Shown: positions 1-9,949, numbered from the stretch's first letter. The stretch: DNA of 64,000 nucleotides from DATBAT01 sp963824805 (GCA_963824805.1 CAWGQZ010000080.1:1-64000), one strand, 5' to 3'. Notes: generated from the sequence alone by a model not told the origin. Program-made: numbers and translations.

Positions 1-847
1 CATCGCTTGCGAAAAAGTCCCCCGACCTGATCGTTCTGGACATGATGTTGCCGAAGTTCCCGGCCAGCAGTTGCTGCACGAACTGAAGAATGATCCACGC
101 ACTTCCGGGATTCCGGTGATCGTGCTCAGCAGCCTGCCGCAGATCAATGCGGAACGACTGAAGAGCGAGGGCGCGGTCGCCTTCTTCGAGAAAGCAAGTC
201 TGGGAATTGATACTGGTTCGGCGCGACTGGTGGAAGAAGTTGGCAACGTTCTGGGATCGCCGCAGTCAGTGTGCCGGAACAGAGTTCAGCAATTAGAGGG
301 ATCCGTGAATAATCTGGGAAGTTCAGGTAACGCAACGGCAGCAGCATTTACCACAGATGCTTTACAAACGCTGCTACAGGCGGGCGCGGGCCCCGAGCCT
401 GTCTGTAAAGAAATGGCCAGCATTTTTCATGTCCGGCTTACAGAAATTGCTCTGCTTCATCTCGATAGTAAAGTGCTCAGGTTCCTCTTCCCCCACGAAT
501 TGAAGGCAATGGGAATGATTCCTCTGTCATCACCTTCCATTGCAGCCCACACCGCATTGAGCGGGGAGCCAGAAACCTTCAACAACTTCGCGGAAGTAAA
601 GCACGCCAGCGTTTTTGAAACCGTGAAGCTGGGAATTTCAGCTGAAAAACAGGCAATTCAAAAGATGATGTCTGCCCCGGTACTGGATGAGCATCACAAT
701 GTGCTGGGAGTGCTTCAGGTCTCGCGTAAAGGCTCGGACCTTTCCAGTTCCGGACCCGATTTTACCGTTGCGGACATCAAGTTGGTTCAAGCCGCTGCCA
801 AAGTGCTTTCTAAAGCGTCCTTCCTGCAACCATCTTCGAAGAAATAG
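1..847 (+). CDS. Response regulator receiver plus GAF domain protein (5' partial, frameshifted)
   Basis: The first bases, read in frame 3, give a receiver beta-3 strand (SPDLIVLDMMLP) whose Asp would be the phosphoacceptor. Reading continues in frame 2 from about base 62 with PGQQLLHELKNDPRTSG, then the beta-4 strand PVIVLSS and a conserved-Lys segment (AFFEKAS). One base is missing in the ccc run at 59-61. After a linker of about 35 residues, roughly the last 160 residues have the look of a GAF sensor domain, ending in VADIKLVQAAAKVL. The N-terminus lies before the window. It is probably a cytoplasmic signalling protein; partner kinase and ligand are unknown. The 3' end overlaps the convergent pseudouridine synthase gene by about 38 bp. 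Confidence 0.7.
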   Translation, partial: IACEKVPRPDRSGHDVAEVPGQQLLHELKNDPRTSGIPVIVLSSLPQINAERLKSEGAVAFFEKASLGIDTGSARLVEEVGNVLGSPQSVCRNRVQQLEGSVNNLGSSGNATAAAFTTDALQTLLQAGAGPEPVCKEMASIFHVRLTEIALLHLDSKVLRFLFPHELKAMGMIPLSSPSIAAHTALSGEPETFNNFAEVKHASVFETVKLGISAEKQAIQKMMSAPVLDEHHNVLGVLQVSRKGSDLSSSGPDFTVADIKLVQAAAKVLSKASFLQPSSKK

Positions 848-1592
848 TCTTCCTTAAAATTAGCATATTCATGGACTGATCAATCGCTCGCTTTTCTGCG
901 GAGGTTAGGGTGCGGCATCTTCCCTTGGCGAGTTCTCCCAATGCCAGCGGCCCAATGGCAATACGAATTAAACGCAGGACTTCGATGTCAAGCGCATTCA
1001 GCATACGGCGAATATGGCGATTCTTACCTTCCTCCAGCACAATTTCCAGCCATGCGTTGTGTTTGCCTCTACGGATGACTTCAACCTTGGCTGCGCGGAG
1101 CAAGTCTCCCTCGTTGGCCCGAATTCCCTTCCGCATCGACGTCATCTGCGCGGCGCTTATGTTCCCTCTCATCTGCACGTGATACTTCTTCGCTAGGTGT
1201 GCTTCAGGAGCCAGAATTTGGGCCGCCCACTCGGTGTCATTGGTCAATAGGAGTAGGCCTTCGCTGGCTTTGTCCAGCCTCCCCACCGGCCCCACGAATG
1301 GAATGCCGGGAGCCAGCGCCGCATAGACAGTTTCGCGGCCCTTTTCGTCGGAAGCGGTGGTCACCACTCCCCGCCGCTTGTTCAGCACCATATAAATCTT
1401 TTCTGCCGATCGGATTGGTTGACCTTGAACCTCGAAGCGATCTATCTCCAAGTGCACCGGAAACTCAGGTTCGCAGTGCAGCTTTCCATTCACCGTTACC
1501 TGACCTGCACGAATCAACTCAAAAGCACGCGAGCGGGAACAGAATCCCAATTTCGAAAGCGCCCGCGCCAGTCCGACGTTCCTTACTTTCAC
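810..1592 (-). CDS. RsuA/RluB-family rRNA pseudouridine synthase
   Basis: Converts specific uridines in rRNA to pseudouridine. The protein starts with an S4 RNA-binding domain (LSKLGFCSRSRAFELI...GQVTVNG, about residues 6-60) followed by the synthase domain. The catalytic Asp lies in GRLDKASEG (Asp107 from the chosen start), and the family C-terminal motif EGKNRHIRRML is present. About 260 residues is typical for this family. I prefer the GTG at 1592 because the S4 domain begins directly after it. An in-frame ATG at 1649 would add 19 residues and overlap the ATG of the divergent lysE-type gene. Large- or small-subunit target cannot be decided by eye; the RluB branch is the likelier guess. Confidence 0.85.
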   Translation of the reverse strand: MKVRNVGLARALSKLGFCSRSRAFELIRAGQVTVNGKLHCEPEFPVHLEIDRFEVQGQPIRSAEKIYMVLNKRRGVVTTASDEKGRETVYAALAPGIPFVGPVGRLDKASEGLLLLTNDTEWAAQILAPEAHLAKKYHVQMRGNISAAQMTSMRKGIRANEGDLLRAAKVEVIRRGKHNAWLEIVLEEGKNRHIRRMLNALDIEVLRLIRIAIGPLALGELAKGRCRTLTSAEKRAIDQSMNMLILRKTISSKMVAGRTL

Positions 1593-1635
1593 AGCACAAC
1601 GGTACACGATTGCAGTACCGGAGTTCCCGGTACGG

Positions 1636-1641
1636 TAAACT
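1636..1641 (+). promoter_or_regulatory. -10-like hexamer (TAAACT), leaderless position
   Basis: TAAACT lies exactly 6 nt before the ATG at 1648, so transcription would start at or next to the start codon. No Shine-Dalgarno motif lies between. No convincing -35 at 17 bp. Confidence 0.35.
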
Positions 1642-1647
1642 TCCAAC

Positions 1648-2271
1648 ATGATTGACTCGCATCGTTTGTTGCTCTTCGTGGGAGCCGCAGTGCTTCTGGC
1701 CATAGCTCCCGGCCCGGGAATGCTCTACGTTTTGGCCCGCACTATGGCTGGGGGAAGACGAGAAGGCGTGCTGTCGTCTCTGGGGACATGCGCAGGAGGA
1801 ATGGTCCACGTGGTGGCCGCGGCGACGGGCCTGTCGCTGGTGCTGGCCGCTTCCGCGTCAGCATTCGCCGTTGTGAAGTATGCCGGAGCTGCTTACCTGA
1901 TTTACCTGGGGCTGCGAATGGTCATTGAGTCGAAAACCAGTGAACACGTTGAACTTCCCGCCACTCGAAGAAGTCCGTTCTGGCAAGGTATTGCGACGGA
2001 AGTCCTGAACCCCAAAACCGCTCTGTTCTTTCTTGCGCTGATTCCGCAATTCGTAGATCGGCACCACGGCGCCGTGCTGTGGCAATTTCTTCTGCTGGGG
2101 ACCGTCTCGGTAACTCTGAATACGTCGGCTGATTTGATCGTGACCCTGCTGGCCGCACCCATCGGCGCCCGCTTGCGGGCATCCGCAGTTCTCCGCCAGA
2201 GACAACGCATGGCGACGGGTTTCACCCTGATTGGCCTTGGAGCATACGTAGCCGTTGCCGACAGTCATTAA
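1648..2271 (+). CDS. LysE/RhtB-family amino-acid exporter
   Basis: An inner-membrane transporter of the LysE/RhtB superfamily, which exports amino acids or related small metabolites. The family signature is visible near the N-terminus: APGPGMLYVLARTMAGG followed by a Gly-rich second helix. Hydrophobic stretches suggest five or six membrane helices over 207 residues, the usual length. The LNPKTALFFLALIPQF segment in the middle is also typical. It diverges from the pseudouridine synthase gene. A -10-like hexamer 6 nt upstream and no SD suggest a leaderless message. The substrate cannot be deduced. Confidence 0.85.
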   Translation: MIDSHRLLLFVGAAVLLAIAPGPGMLYVLARTMAGGRREGVLSSLGTCAGGMVHVVAAATGLSLVLAASASAFAVVKYAGAAYLIYLGLRMVIESKTSEHVELPATRRSPFWQGIATEVLNPKTALFFLALIPQFVDRHHGAVLWQFLLLGTVSVTLNTSADLIVTLLAAPIGARLRASAVLRQRQRMATGFTLIGLGAYVAVADSH

Positions 2272-2349
2272 CCCCAGTCCGCATTCTTTGCGTGACTTTC
2301 CGGTATCACAAAACGAAAATGGTTCTTCTATCTTTAACCAGGAGAAGCT

Positions 2350-2883
2350 ATGCGCCATTCGTTCCGCTTTTGCTCGCTTACCCTCATCATCGCTGCCCTT
2401 TCGATCCAAGTTCTTGCGCAGGCTGCCAAGAGCACGACTCCTGATCCGGACGAACCCGTCATTCATGAATTCATTCTCACCATGGCGAAGGTGCAGAAGT
2501 TTTCTGACGTTGCCAAGAAGATGAACGAGATCGGAAATAGCGATCCGGTGATGGTGGCGGAGATGAAGAAAATTTCCGACAGCGACACCTCCAATGTGAA
2601 CAAGGCAGCGCTGCTCGAGAAATCTCCGCACCTCTCCGCGTTTTTGAAAACGAACGGAATTACCGCTAAAGAATTCATCTTCACGCCCATCACCGTTCTG
2701 ACCGCGGCGCTCGCAACCGCCGCTCAAGACCTGAAAGCTCAGCCGCCCGACTTCGTCAATCCGATCAACATCCAGTTCGTCCGCGACCACAAGGTGGAAC
2801 TCGAAAAATACAATCTCCTGGGCGGAGAGAAAGAACCAGAAGGAAACCAGGATAAGGACAAAGATCAGGATGACAAACAGTAG
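2350..2883 (+). CDS. Secreted protein of unknown function
   Basis: A 177-residue protein with an N-terminal signal peptide (hydrophobic LTLIIAALSIQVLAQA, cleavage probably after AQA). The start ATG follows a good ribosome site (aggagaag, 2340-2347). The mature part is hydrophilic with predicted helices, and the C-terminus is a Lys/Asp/Gln-rich tail (DKDKDQDDKQ). I recognise no domain. It lies 17 bp upstream of the molybdopterin oxidoreductase gene, but that gene has its own -10 box, so co-function is not implied. Confidence 0.75.
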   Translation: MRHSFRFCSLTLIIAALSIQVLAQAAKSTTPDPDEPVIHEFILTMAKVQKFSDVAKKMNEIGNSDPVMVAEMKKISDSDTSNVNKAALLEKSPHLSAFLKTNGITAKEFIFTPITVLTAALATAAQDLKAQPPDFVNPINIQFVRDHKVELEKYNLLGGEKEPEGNQDKDKDQDDKQ

Positions 2884-2888
2884 AGTTC

Positions 2889-2894
2889 TATAAT
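2889..2894 (+). promoter_or_regulatory. -10 box (TATAAT), leaderless position
   Basis: A perfect TATAAT lies exactly 6 nt before the ATG at 2901, which would place the transcription start on the start codon. No SD motif is present. Confidence 0.5.
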
Positions 2895-2900
2895 CACTCC

Positions 2901-5021
2901 ATGAAGAAGGTCGTCCATGCTGTCTGTCCTCATGATTGTCCCGACGCCTGCGGAGTGCTTGTTACCGTGGACGACGGCAAGGCGACCAAAATCCAAGGCG
3001 ACCCCGGCCATCCCGTAACCCGAGGATTTCTTTGCGCCAAGGTAGCGAAATATCTGGATCGGGTTTACTCCCCCAGCCGCGTGCTCTTCCCCATGAAACG
3101 AGTTGGCGCCAAAGGTCCAAGGGCTGAAGCTGAAGCCTCGCCGTTCGAGCGCATCGGTTGGGACCAAGCTTTGGACGAAATCGCGGCACGCTTCCAAAGA
3201 GTCATAAACCAATTTGGCAGCGAGGCCATCCTTCCCTACTCGTACGGCGGAACCCTCGGCGTTCTGAACGGGGCCGGGATGGATCGCCGCTTCTTCCACC
3301 GCCTGGGCGCCTCACAGCTTGACCGCACCATTTGCTCTGCCGCGGGTGATGCGGGCATGAAGTCAGTACTCGGCGGATCCCTCGGCACCGAACCTGAGCA
3401 GTTCACCCATTCCCGCTACATCATTGCCTGGGCTGCGAACATTCATGGCAATAACGTTCATTTGTGGCCATTTGTCGAAGAGGCCCGTCGCAAGGGCGCC
3501 AAGTTGGTGGTAATCGATCCTTATCGCACGCGCACGGCGCGCTGCGCCGACTGGTATCTACCCATCAACCCTGGCACCGACGCGGCACTCGCACTAGGGA
3601 TGATGCACGTCATCATCCACCAAGGTTGCACGACGCCGATTACGTCGAGCGCTACACCCTTGGGTTCAACGAACTACGCGACAAAGTTCAGCAATACACT
3701 CCCGAACTGGTTGCGAAGTGGACAGGAATCTCCGCCGAAGACATCGTGAAACTGGCGCGAGAGTACGCGACGATGCGACCAGCGGCAATCCGCCTCAATT
3801 ACGGCGTGCAGCGCTCCGAAAACGGCGGCATGGCCACACGCGCTATCGCCATGCTGCCTTGTATCACCGGTTCGTGGAAGGAGGTGGGCGGCGGCTTTCA
3901 AATGTCTATCAGCGGCGCCTTCGGTTTGAACCGCGAAGCCATCAAGCGTACCGACCTGATGGAGAAATCTCTGGGACGCCCCGCTCGCATAGTCAACATG
4001 GTGGAGTTGGGCAAGGCGCTCAATGAGCTCAAGGATCCGCCAGTACAGGCCCTGTTCGTTTACAACTCCAACCCGGCAGCAGTTTGTCCCAATCGCAACG
4101 AGGTGGTGCGCGGTCTGCTTCGACCCGACTTGTTCACCGTGGTTCACGAGCAATTCTTTACCGACACAACCGATTTCGCCGACATTGTTTTACCCGCAAC
4201 CACCTTCTTCGAGCACAAGGAGTTGCAAACTGCTTACGGTCACTATTTCCTCCAGGTATCTGATCAGGCAATCGAACCGCTTGGCGAATGCCGCTCGAAT
4301 GTGGAAACCTTTCGTCGCACTCGCACAACGTATGGGGTTCGAAGACACTTGCTTTAACGATTCCGTCGACCAGATGATCGACCAGGCACTGGTGTCGCCC
4401 AACCCGTGGCTTAAGGGGATCGACCGCGCGAGGTTGGAGCGGGAGAGCCACGTTCGCTTGAACTTCGGGGATCAGCCTTCGGCTAAAGCTGACCCGTTTC
4501 TTCCCTTCGCAAATGGGAACTTCCTTACCAAGAGTGGCAAGGCCGAACTTTACAGTGAAGCTCTGAAGGCTCTAGGTCTCGACCCGGTTCTTGATTTCAT
4601 TCCACCGACCGAGTCCCGCCACACTCCCGAGGCAGTCGCCTTTCCCTTGGAACTGCTGGCGCGTAAGCCAGACAATTTTCTGAACACCACGTTCTCAAAT
4701 CTCCCCACCGTGCAGACCATGGAAGAAATGGGCCTTTTAGAGATGAGCGCGACAGACGCCAACGCTCGCGGCATACACGATGGCGATAATGTGCGAGTAT
4801 TCAATCACCGTGGCGATATCCTGCTGAAAGCCCGCGTGGATGGGGTAGTTCAGCCGGGAGTCGTTTCCGCAAAACTCTATTGGGCCAAATTTACACAGGG
4901 AAACCGGAACATTAATGTGCTCACATCCGAAAAACTCACAGACCTAGGCAACTCTGCGACGTTTTATTCCGTCTTGGTTGAAGTGGAGCTTGCTAAAGCA
5001 GAGTTTGTAAAGAGGTTGTAA
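2901..5021 (+). CDS. Molybdopterin-dependent oxidoreductase (two frameshifts)
   Basis: A member of the DMSO-reductase superfamily, binding bis-MGD molybdenum cofactor and one [4Fe-4S] cluster. The N-terminus carries the cluster motif CPHDCPDACG with a fourth Cys in RGFLCAK. Typical segments follow: WDQALDEIA, CSAAGDAG, LVVIDPYRTRTA, NPAAVCPN, DIVLPATTFFEH, and a C-terminal MGD-binding beta barrel (DGDNVRVFNHRGDI). The full reading uses three frames: bases 2901 to about 3625, then to about 4312, then to 5021. The first break looks like one lost base (ggttgc); the second is a +1 (or -2) change near 4313. About 706 residues in total, normal for the family. The reaction (formate, nitrate, polysulfide or other) cannot be assigned. 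No electron-transfer subunit is next to it. Confidence 0.8.
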
Positions 5022-5032
5022 TCGTGCTCTAC

Positions 5033-5063
5033 TTGGACGCTCCTGACTGCTCTACCGTATAAT
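5033..5063 (+). promoter_or_regulatory. Probable promoter of bamA
   Basis: TTGGAC (5033-5038) and TATAAT (5058-5063) are separated by 19 bp, slightly long. It would give a leader of about 85 nt before the ATG at 5156. Confidence 0.45.
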
Positions 5064-5155
5064 TGCGGTTTTCCTAATCCTATAAGCTTGAGGTAGTGGC
5101 GATTCTTCGTTCTCGTCAGGAAAGCCCTGCTTTGCAGAAAAGCAGGCGCCACCGG

Positions 5156-8011
5156 ATGCGGTTTTTGTTCTCTCAGTCGAGTTCATCTCCTTCATTTGCA
5201 AATCCTTGCAGAAAGATCGAGAGGACCGCTCTGAGCCTGTTTCTGTGTCTGTTGCTGCTTTGCATCGTCGCCCTCGGCCAACAGGATCTGATCACCGACA
5301 TTCGCGTCCACGGCAACCGCCGCATCCCGGTCGATACCGTCAAAGCCAGAATCTTCACCAAGGCAGGAGATGTGTATGATCCGGCTGCAGTCGAGCGTGA
5401 TTTCAACTCTTTGTGGAATACCGGCTACTACGAAGACATCCGTTTTGAACGTGAGCAGACCCCCAAGGGCTGGATTCTTCACATTTACGTCAAAGAACGG
5501 CCCAACATTCGCGAAATCACTTACACCGGCCTAAGTTCGGTTACCACCAGCGACGTATTGGACCGCTTCAAAGAAGCTAAAGTCGGACTTTCTCAAGAAA
5601 GCCAGTACGACCCCACGAAGGTTAAGAAGGCCGAAGTCGTGCTGAAACAGTTGCTTTCAGAGCACGGCCGGCAGTTCGCCACCATCCGGACCGAGATTCG
5701 CCAAATTCCACCCAGTTCGGTGGGGTTGACGTTCGTAATCAAGGAAGGACCCAAGGTCAAAGTCGGCAAGATCCGCTTCGAAGGCAACAAGAACATCCGC
5801 AGCCGCGATTTGCGGGCCGCGATGAAGAACTTGAAGCCGATCGGAATCCCGCACTCCATCTTCCTCGAGGGCCTATTCGCTAAAACCTACGACGCCACCA
5901 AACTCGAAGAAGACACCGAGCGGGTCAGGGATGCCTACCAAAACCAGGGCTACTTCAAAGTCGCAATTCAAGATCCCAAGACTGAGATTCATGACACCGG
6001 TAGTAAAGGCTTCCACGTACCGTTGATTGGACACGGGCCTGGGAAAGCCGTAGACATTACCATGCAGATCGAGGAAGGCGATCGCTACAAACTGGGTGGC
6101 ATCACCTTCAAGAACAACAAAGCAGTGGCCAATGTTGCCGCCTTACGCGCGCAATTCCCCATTAAGGATGGCGAGGTCTTTAGCCGGGAAAAAGTTGGCA
6201 AAGGCCTGGAAAATCTGCGCAAAGCTTATGGAACCTTGGGATACATCAATTTTACCTCGGTTCCAAACACCAACTTCGACGAAGATAAAAAGCTGATATT
6301 CCTCGACATCGACCTCGACGAAGGCAAGCCTTTTTACGTGCGTCGGATTGAGTTCCGCGGCAACACTACAACGCGCGATAAAGTCATCCGCCGCGAGATC
6401 GCCTTGGAAGAAGGCCAGGTTTATAACCAGCATTTGTGGGAATTGAGTCTGCTTCGTCTCAACCAGTTGGGTTATTTCGAACAGTTGAAGCCAGATGACC
6501 AGACGATTACCGAACGCCATCTCGACGAGAAGGAAGGCTATGTTGATCTCACACTCAAGGTAAGAGAGAGAGGCAAGAACAGCATCGGCCTCACTGGAGG
6601 CGTCAGCGGACTAGCCGGTTCATTCGTCGGCATCAACTACGCAACCAATAACTTCCTGGGTTTGGGGGAAACGCTGAGCGTGCAGATAAACCTCGGCAGC
6701 CGCCAGAGAGATTTCGTCTTCGGATTTAGCGAGCCCTATCTTTTCGAACGCCCCCTGAATCTCGGATTTACCGTCTACACCCGGCGTTTCAACTACGACC
6801 AGGCGAGAGAAACTTCGATTCTCACCGGGCAGCAGTTGAATCTGCCTTCGGCTTTGCTGCAAAGCCTACAGAATTACACCCAGTCCAGCAAGGGCTTTTC
6901 AGTCTCGGGCAGCTATCCTCTGCGGAGATCCTTCAAGCGCCTCGGTCTCAGTTATTCCTACGACGATTCTTCTATTACTGCGGTCAGCGACGCGTCCAAA
7001 TCACTGTTCACGAATCTTGCTTTCCGCGGCATCAACGGTCCCAACTCGTTGGAAGGCATCGTCACCAGCCGGATCGTCCCCAGCTTCTCGTTCAACACTA
7101 TCGATGCCGCCTATAACCCGCACCGAGGCACCAGCTTTTCCCTGGCGGGTGAATTCGCGGGTCTGGGCGGGACCGTGCGCTCGGTACGTCCAGTGGTATC
7201 GGTAAAACACTTCACCCCGGTGCAGAAAGGGCACAACGCCATTGCGACCAATTTCACCGGGTCGTTCATCACCGGCTACGGTGGCGTGGTGGCTCCTCCC
7301 TTTCAGCGCTTTTATATGGGCGGCGAGTACGACCTTCGCGGCTTTGACATTCGTTCGGTATCACCGGTTGCCTATTTGCCGGATCGGAGTGCAATTACTC
7401 TGGTTAATCCGGACGGTTCCAGCGTACCCCGTGACCCCAGCAATCCGCTTCGCGGTTCCTATACGGTGCCGATTCCGGTCGACCGCATTGTTTTTCCGGG
7501 GGGCGACCTCAGCCTCGCCGGAAACCTGGAGTACCGGTTCACCGTATTTGGCCCTCTGGTGGTGGCACCGTTTATGGACCTCGGGGTCGACCCGATTTTG
7601 CGTAAGTCGCAATTACGCATTAATTCCGGACAGCTTGCCGACATCAACAACACCCAGTTCGGTTGCCCTGCTATCGATATCGGCCTGAATTGCCTGGGTG
7701 GCCAGCTCCATCCCTTTAACGACATTCTGCAACCGGTTGACAACACCAATTGGGCTCCCAGAATGTCGACGGGCGTCGAGTTCCAGGTGATGCTCCCGGT
7801 TATCAATGCGCCATTCCGTATCTATTGGGCGTATAACCCATTGCGTTTAGACACCACCAGTGTCCCGCCGGTACAAGTCACCCGTGATATGTTTCCTCCT
7901 GGAGCAGCCGGTGACTACACCTACAATTTGGCGGTCAATTCGTTCTCCCCCACTTACCGGTTGCGGGAACCACGAAAAACGTTCCGCTTCACGGTGGGAA
8001 CCACTTTTTAG
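5156..8011 (+). CDS. bamA: Outer membrane protein assembly factor BamA
   Basis: Core of the machine that folds beta-barrel proteins into the outer membrane. A signal peptide (ALSLFLCLLLLCIVALGQ) is followed by repeated POTRA domains, recognisable as ITDIRVHGNRRIPVDTV, REITYTGLSSV, VGKIRFEGNKNIRSRDL, LGGITFKNNKAV and VRRIEFRGNTTTRDKVIR, then a C-terminal 16-strand barrel region. The barrel contains the conserved RGF turn motif of Omp85 proteins (YDLRGFDIRS), and the last residue is Phe, the usual barrel end signal. About 951 residues is longer than the E. coli protein but common in this phylum. The ATG at 5156 is chosen because the signal peptide follows it; an in-frame GTG at 5096 would add 20 charged residues. 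The skp gene downstream is the standard partner. Confidence 0.93.
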   Translation: MRFLFSQSSSSPSFANPCRKIERTALSLFLCLLLLCIVALGQQDLITDIRVHGNRRIPVDTVKARIFTKAGDVYDPAAVERDFNSLWNTGYYEDIRFEREQTPKGWILHIYVKERPNIREITYTGLSSVTTSDVLDRFKEAKVGLSQESQYDPTKVKKAEVVLKQLLSEHGRQFATIRTEIRQIPPSSVGLTFVIKEGPKVKVGKIRFEGNKNIRSRDLRAAMKNLKPIGIPHSIFLEGLFAKTYDATKLEEDTERVRDAYQNQGYFKVAIQDPKTEIHDTGSKGFHVPLIGHGPGKAVDITMQIEEGDRYKLGGITFKNNKAVANVAALRAQFPIKDGEVFSREKVGKGLENLRKAYGTLGYINFTSVPNTNFDEDKKLIFLDIDLDEGKPFYVRRIEFRGNTTTRDKVIRREIALEEGQVYNQHLWELSLLRLNQLGYFEQLKPDDQTITERHLDEKEGYVDLTLKVRERGKNSIGLTGGVSGLAGSFVGINYATNNFLGLGETLSVQINLGSRQRDFVFGFSEPYLFERPLNLGFTVYTRRFNYDQARETSILTGQQLNLPSALLQSLQNYTQSSKGFSVSGSYPLRRSFKRLGLSYSYDDSSITAVSDASKSLFTNLAFRGINGPNSLEGIVTSRIVPSFSFNTIDAAYNPHRGTSFSLAGEFAGLGGTVRSVRPVVSVKHFTPVQKGHNAIATNFTGSFITGYGGVVAPPFQRFYMGGEYDLRGFDIRSVSPVAYLPDRSAITLVNPDGSSVPRDPSNPLRGSYTVPIPVDRIVFPGGDLSLAGNLEYRFTVFGPLVVAPFMDLGVDPILRKSQLRINSGQLADINNTQFGCPAIDIGLNCLGGQLHPFNDILQPVDNTNWAPRMSTGVEFQVMLPVINAPFRIYWAYNPLRLDTTSVPPVQVTRDMFPPGAAGDYTYNLAVNSFSPTYRLREPRKTFRFTVGTTF

Positions 8012-8023
8012 GCGATGCGAGGT

Positions 8024-8052
8024 TTGACGGCAGGCCCGCCGCTTCCTATAAT
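8024..8052 (+). promoter_or_regulatory. Sigma-70-type promoter for skp
   Basis: TTGACG (8024-8029), a 17-bp spacer and a perfect TATAAT (8047-8052). The start site would be near 8059, giving a leader of about 175 nt before the skp ATG. Confidence 0.65.
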
Positions 8053-8234
8053 GCCTTCATCCACCCACACCCTGTAAACTTAAGAGTAGGGTGGCACCAC
8101 GCCTTCAAGGTGGCGCTTGGTAGACCAGCATGACTTCCCGTGATGTGCAGAAACCTGAGTGAACATGGGATGCGCGGTCCAGTATCATCCGTGAGAAATC
8201 CCGGAACATCGCTTAAGGAGTCCATACCAACCAA

Positions 8235-8927
8235 ATGATTAGCAAGTCTGTGCGATTTATCGTGGCCACCGCGTTCGCCGTTGCGACCGTGGCGATGGCC
8301 CAAACTCCCAGTGCGTCAGCCCCGCTACCTTCCGCCCCTTCCGCAGGCCCGGCGGCGACCGGCACGGGCGGCACCAGGATCGGAACCATCAATCTCGAGC
8401 AAGCCATCTTCGCGACCAACGAAGGTCAACGTGATTTCGAAGCGCTCAGCAAGAAGCTCGAACCCAAGCAAACCGAGTTAAAGGGCATCAATGACGAAGT
8501 CGATGGACTTAAGAAGCAGCTCAACACCCAGGGCGACAAGATGAACGATCAGGCTCGCGCCACCCTGGTGAAGCAGATTGAGACCAAGCAGAAGAGTCTC
8601 GACCGCCAGGTGCAGGACGCGCGGGAAGACGCCCAAGGTCAGCAGAATGAAATTGCGCAACGCATCCTGCAGAAACTAGCTCCCATGCTCGTCACCTACG
8701 CCCAGGACAATGGCTTCGGCGTGATCCTCGACACCTCCAACCCCTGGCCGAACGGGCCGGTAGTCTGGGCAGGACAGGCCGTGGACGTGACCAAGGCTAT
8801 CGTGGACGGCTACAACGCGAAGTCAGGCGTTCCGGCGCCCACTCGCCCCGCAGCAGGTACTCCTGGGGGAGCGACGACTCCGAAGCCAGCCGCCAAACCG
8901 GCAACCACAACTCCGACCCCTAAATAG
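8235..8927 (+). CDS. Periplasmic chaperone of the Skp/OmpH family
   Basis: A periplasmic holdase that escorts unfolded outer membrane proteins to BamA. It has a signal peptide ending in AMAQ, then a Pro/Ala/Ser-rich linker, then the OmpH core starting at IGTINLEQAIFATNEG, as in Skp homologues. A long charged coiled-coil segment (about residues 70-145: EALSKKLEPKQTELKGI...QVQDAREDAQGQQNEI) would form the tentacles. The end of the core (DNGFGVILDTSNPWPNG) is typical of acidobacterial homologues, and a Pro/Thr-rich tail follows. An AAGGAG site precedes the ATG at a rather long distance. It has its own promoter and terminator, so it can be expressed apart from bamA. Confidence 0.88.
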   Translation: MISKSVRFIVATAFAVATVAMAQTPSASAPLPSAPSAGPAATGTGGTRIGTINLEQAIFATNEGQRDFEALSKKLEPKQTELKGINDEVDGLKKQLNTQGDKMNDQARATLVKQIETKQKSLDRQVQDAREDAQGQQNEIAQRILQKLAPMLVTYAQDNGFGVILDTSNPWPNGPVVWAGQAVDVTKAIVDGYNAKSGVPAPTRPAAGTPGGATTPKPAAKPATTTPTPK

Positions 8928-8960
8928 ATCCGACACCTGGGTTGTTGAATAGTTCCAGGA

Positions 8961-8991
8961 AGGCCGCGAAACTGCGCGGCCTTTTCATTTT
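8961..8991 (+). terminator. Intrinsic terminator after skp
   Basis: Perfect 8-bp stem AGGCCGCG / CGCGGCCT with a 6-nt loop, followed by TTTTCATTTTT. Confidence 0.8.
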
Positions 8992-9177
8992 TGGCGACGT
9001 CCATCAATTCAATCTTGACATTCTGAGCAAATCGAAGAATTGCACTGTCGCGTCTTGCCGGGGGGCAGAGATCTTTCGTTGCAAAAGAGCGCTCCTCCAG
9101 GATGACAACTCTCAATTTCGAAAAAAATACCTGACCTGCCCCACTCCTCGGTGTCTCTACAAGCAGTGGAGGACCCT

Positions 9178-9905
9178 ATGTTTGCCGACTCTTTCTGTAG
9201 TCCATCTTCTCTAGATCGATCCCGTCGTGGATGGTTCACGCTTGCGTCCTTCGCATTACAAGCGGTGGGTCTGAGCGTGCTGCTGGCTTTGCCAATCTTC
9301 TACACCGAGGTCCTGCCGCAAGTGCGTCTCCGGGATTTGCTTCTTACCCCGCCGCCCGCATCAGCACCCGCGCCTCGCGTGCCTCATACCACGCCGCCCG
9401 CGCCGAGCAACATGGCAGACGGGAGATGATAGCTCCGAGCAGCATTCCTATCCAAACAGTCATGATTCAGGATCCCGAATCTGCTCCAGACATCCCTTTG
9501 GGCGGATCGGACATAGGCGTGTTTCAAGGGTTCCATGCCACGGAACTATCCCGTCTGACAAATTCCTTTTCGCATTTAGCGCCACCCGCCGCGTCCGCCC
9601 CGGCCCCGACACCGGCGCCAACCCGTCGTCTCTCCCGCTGGATGGAAGGCAATTTGATTCGCAAAGTGCAGCCACTCTACCCGACCTTGGCAAGAAGCAC
9701 CGGCGTCCAAGGGTCGGTATTGCTGCAAGCGGTCATTGGCCGCAATGGAAAGATTGAACATGTGCAGGTGGTCAGCGGACATCCCTTGCTAACCAAAGCG
9801 GCGGTCGATGCGGTCGCACAATGGCTGTACCGTCCCTACTACCTCAACGACCAGCCGGTAGAGGTCGAAACGCAAGTCACAGTCAACTTTATTCTTGGGC
9901 GCTAG
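9178..9905 (+). CDS. TonB-type energy-transducing protein (frameshifted)
   Basis: A TonB-family protein: a single N-terminal membrane helix (LASFALQAVGLSVLLALPIF), a Pro/Ala-rich periplasmic linker, and a C-terminal TonB domain starting at LIRKVQPLYPTLARSTGVQG and ending VEVETQVTVNFILGR. Such proteins carry proton-motive-force energy to outer-membrane receptors. The ATG at 9178 has a strong SD (GGAGG, 9168-9172). The N-terminal 80 residues are in one frame, and the rest is in the next frame from about 9423. The break falls in a GGG run, where one lost G would restore a 242-residue protein. No ExbB/ExbD or receptor genes are nearby. Confidence 0.8.
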
Positions 9906-9949
9906 AAGGGGAAGCACTGCAGTAACCAGGAATGTACCGGTGTGGCCAC

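Noticed and set aside
1858..2790. Minus-strand ORF of 310 codons across the LysE gene and the secreted protein gene
   Set aside because: Antisense to two genes with better signals; no recognisable motif.
3600..4320. Programmed frameshifting in the molybdopterin enzyme
   Set aside because: No slippery heptamer or downstream structure noted, and similar indels occur in many unrelated genes in the window; error is simpler.
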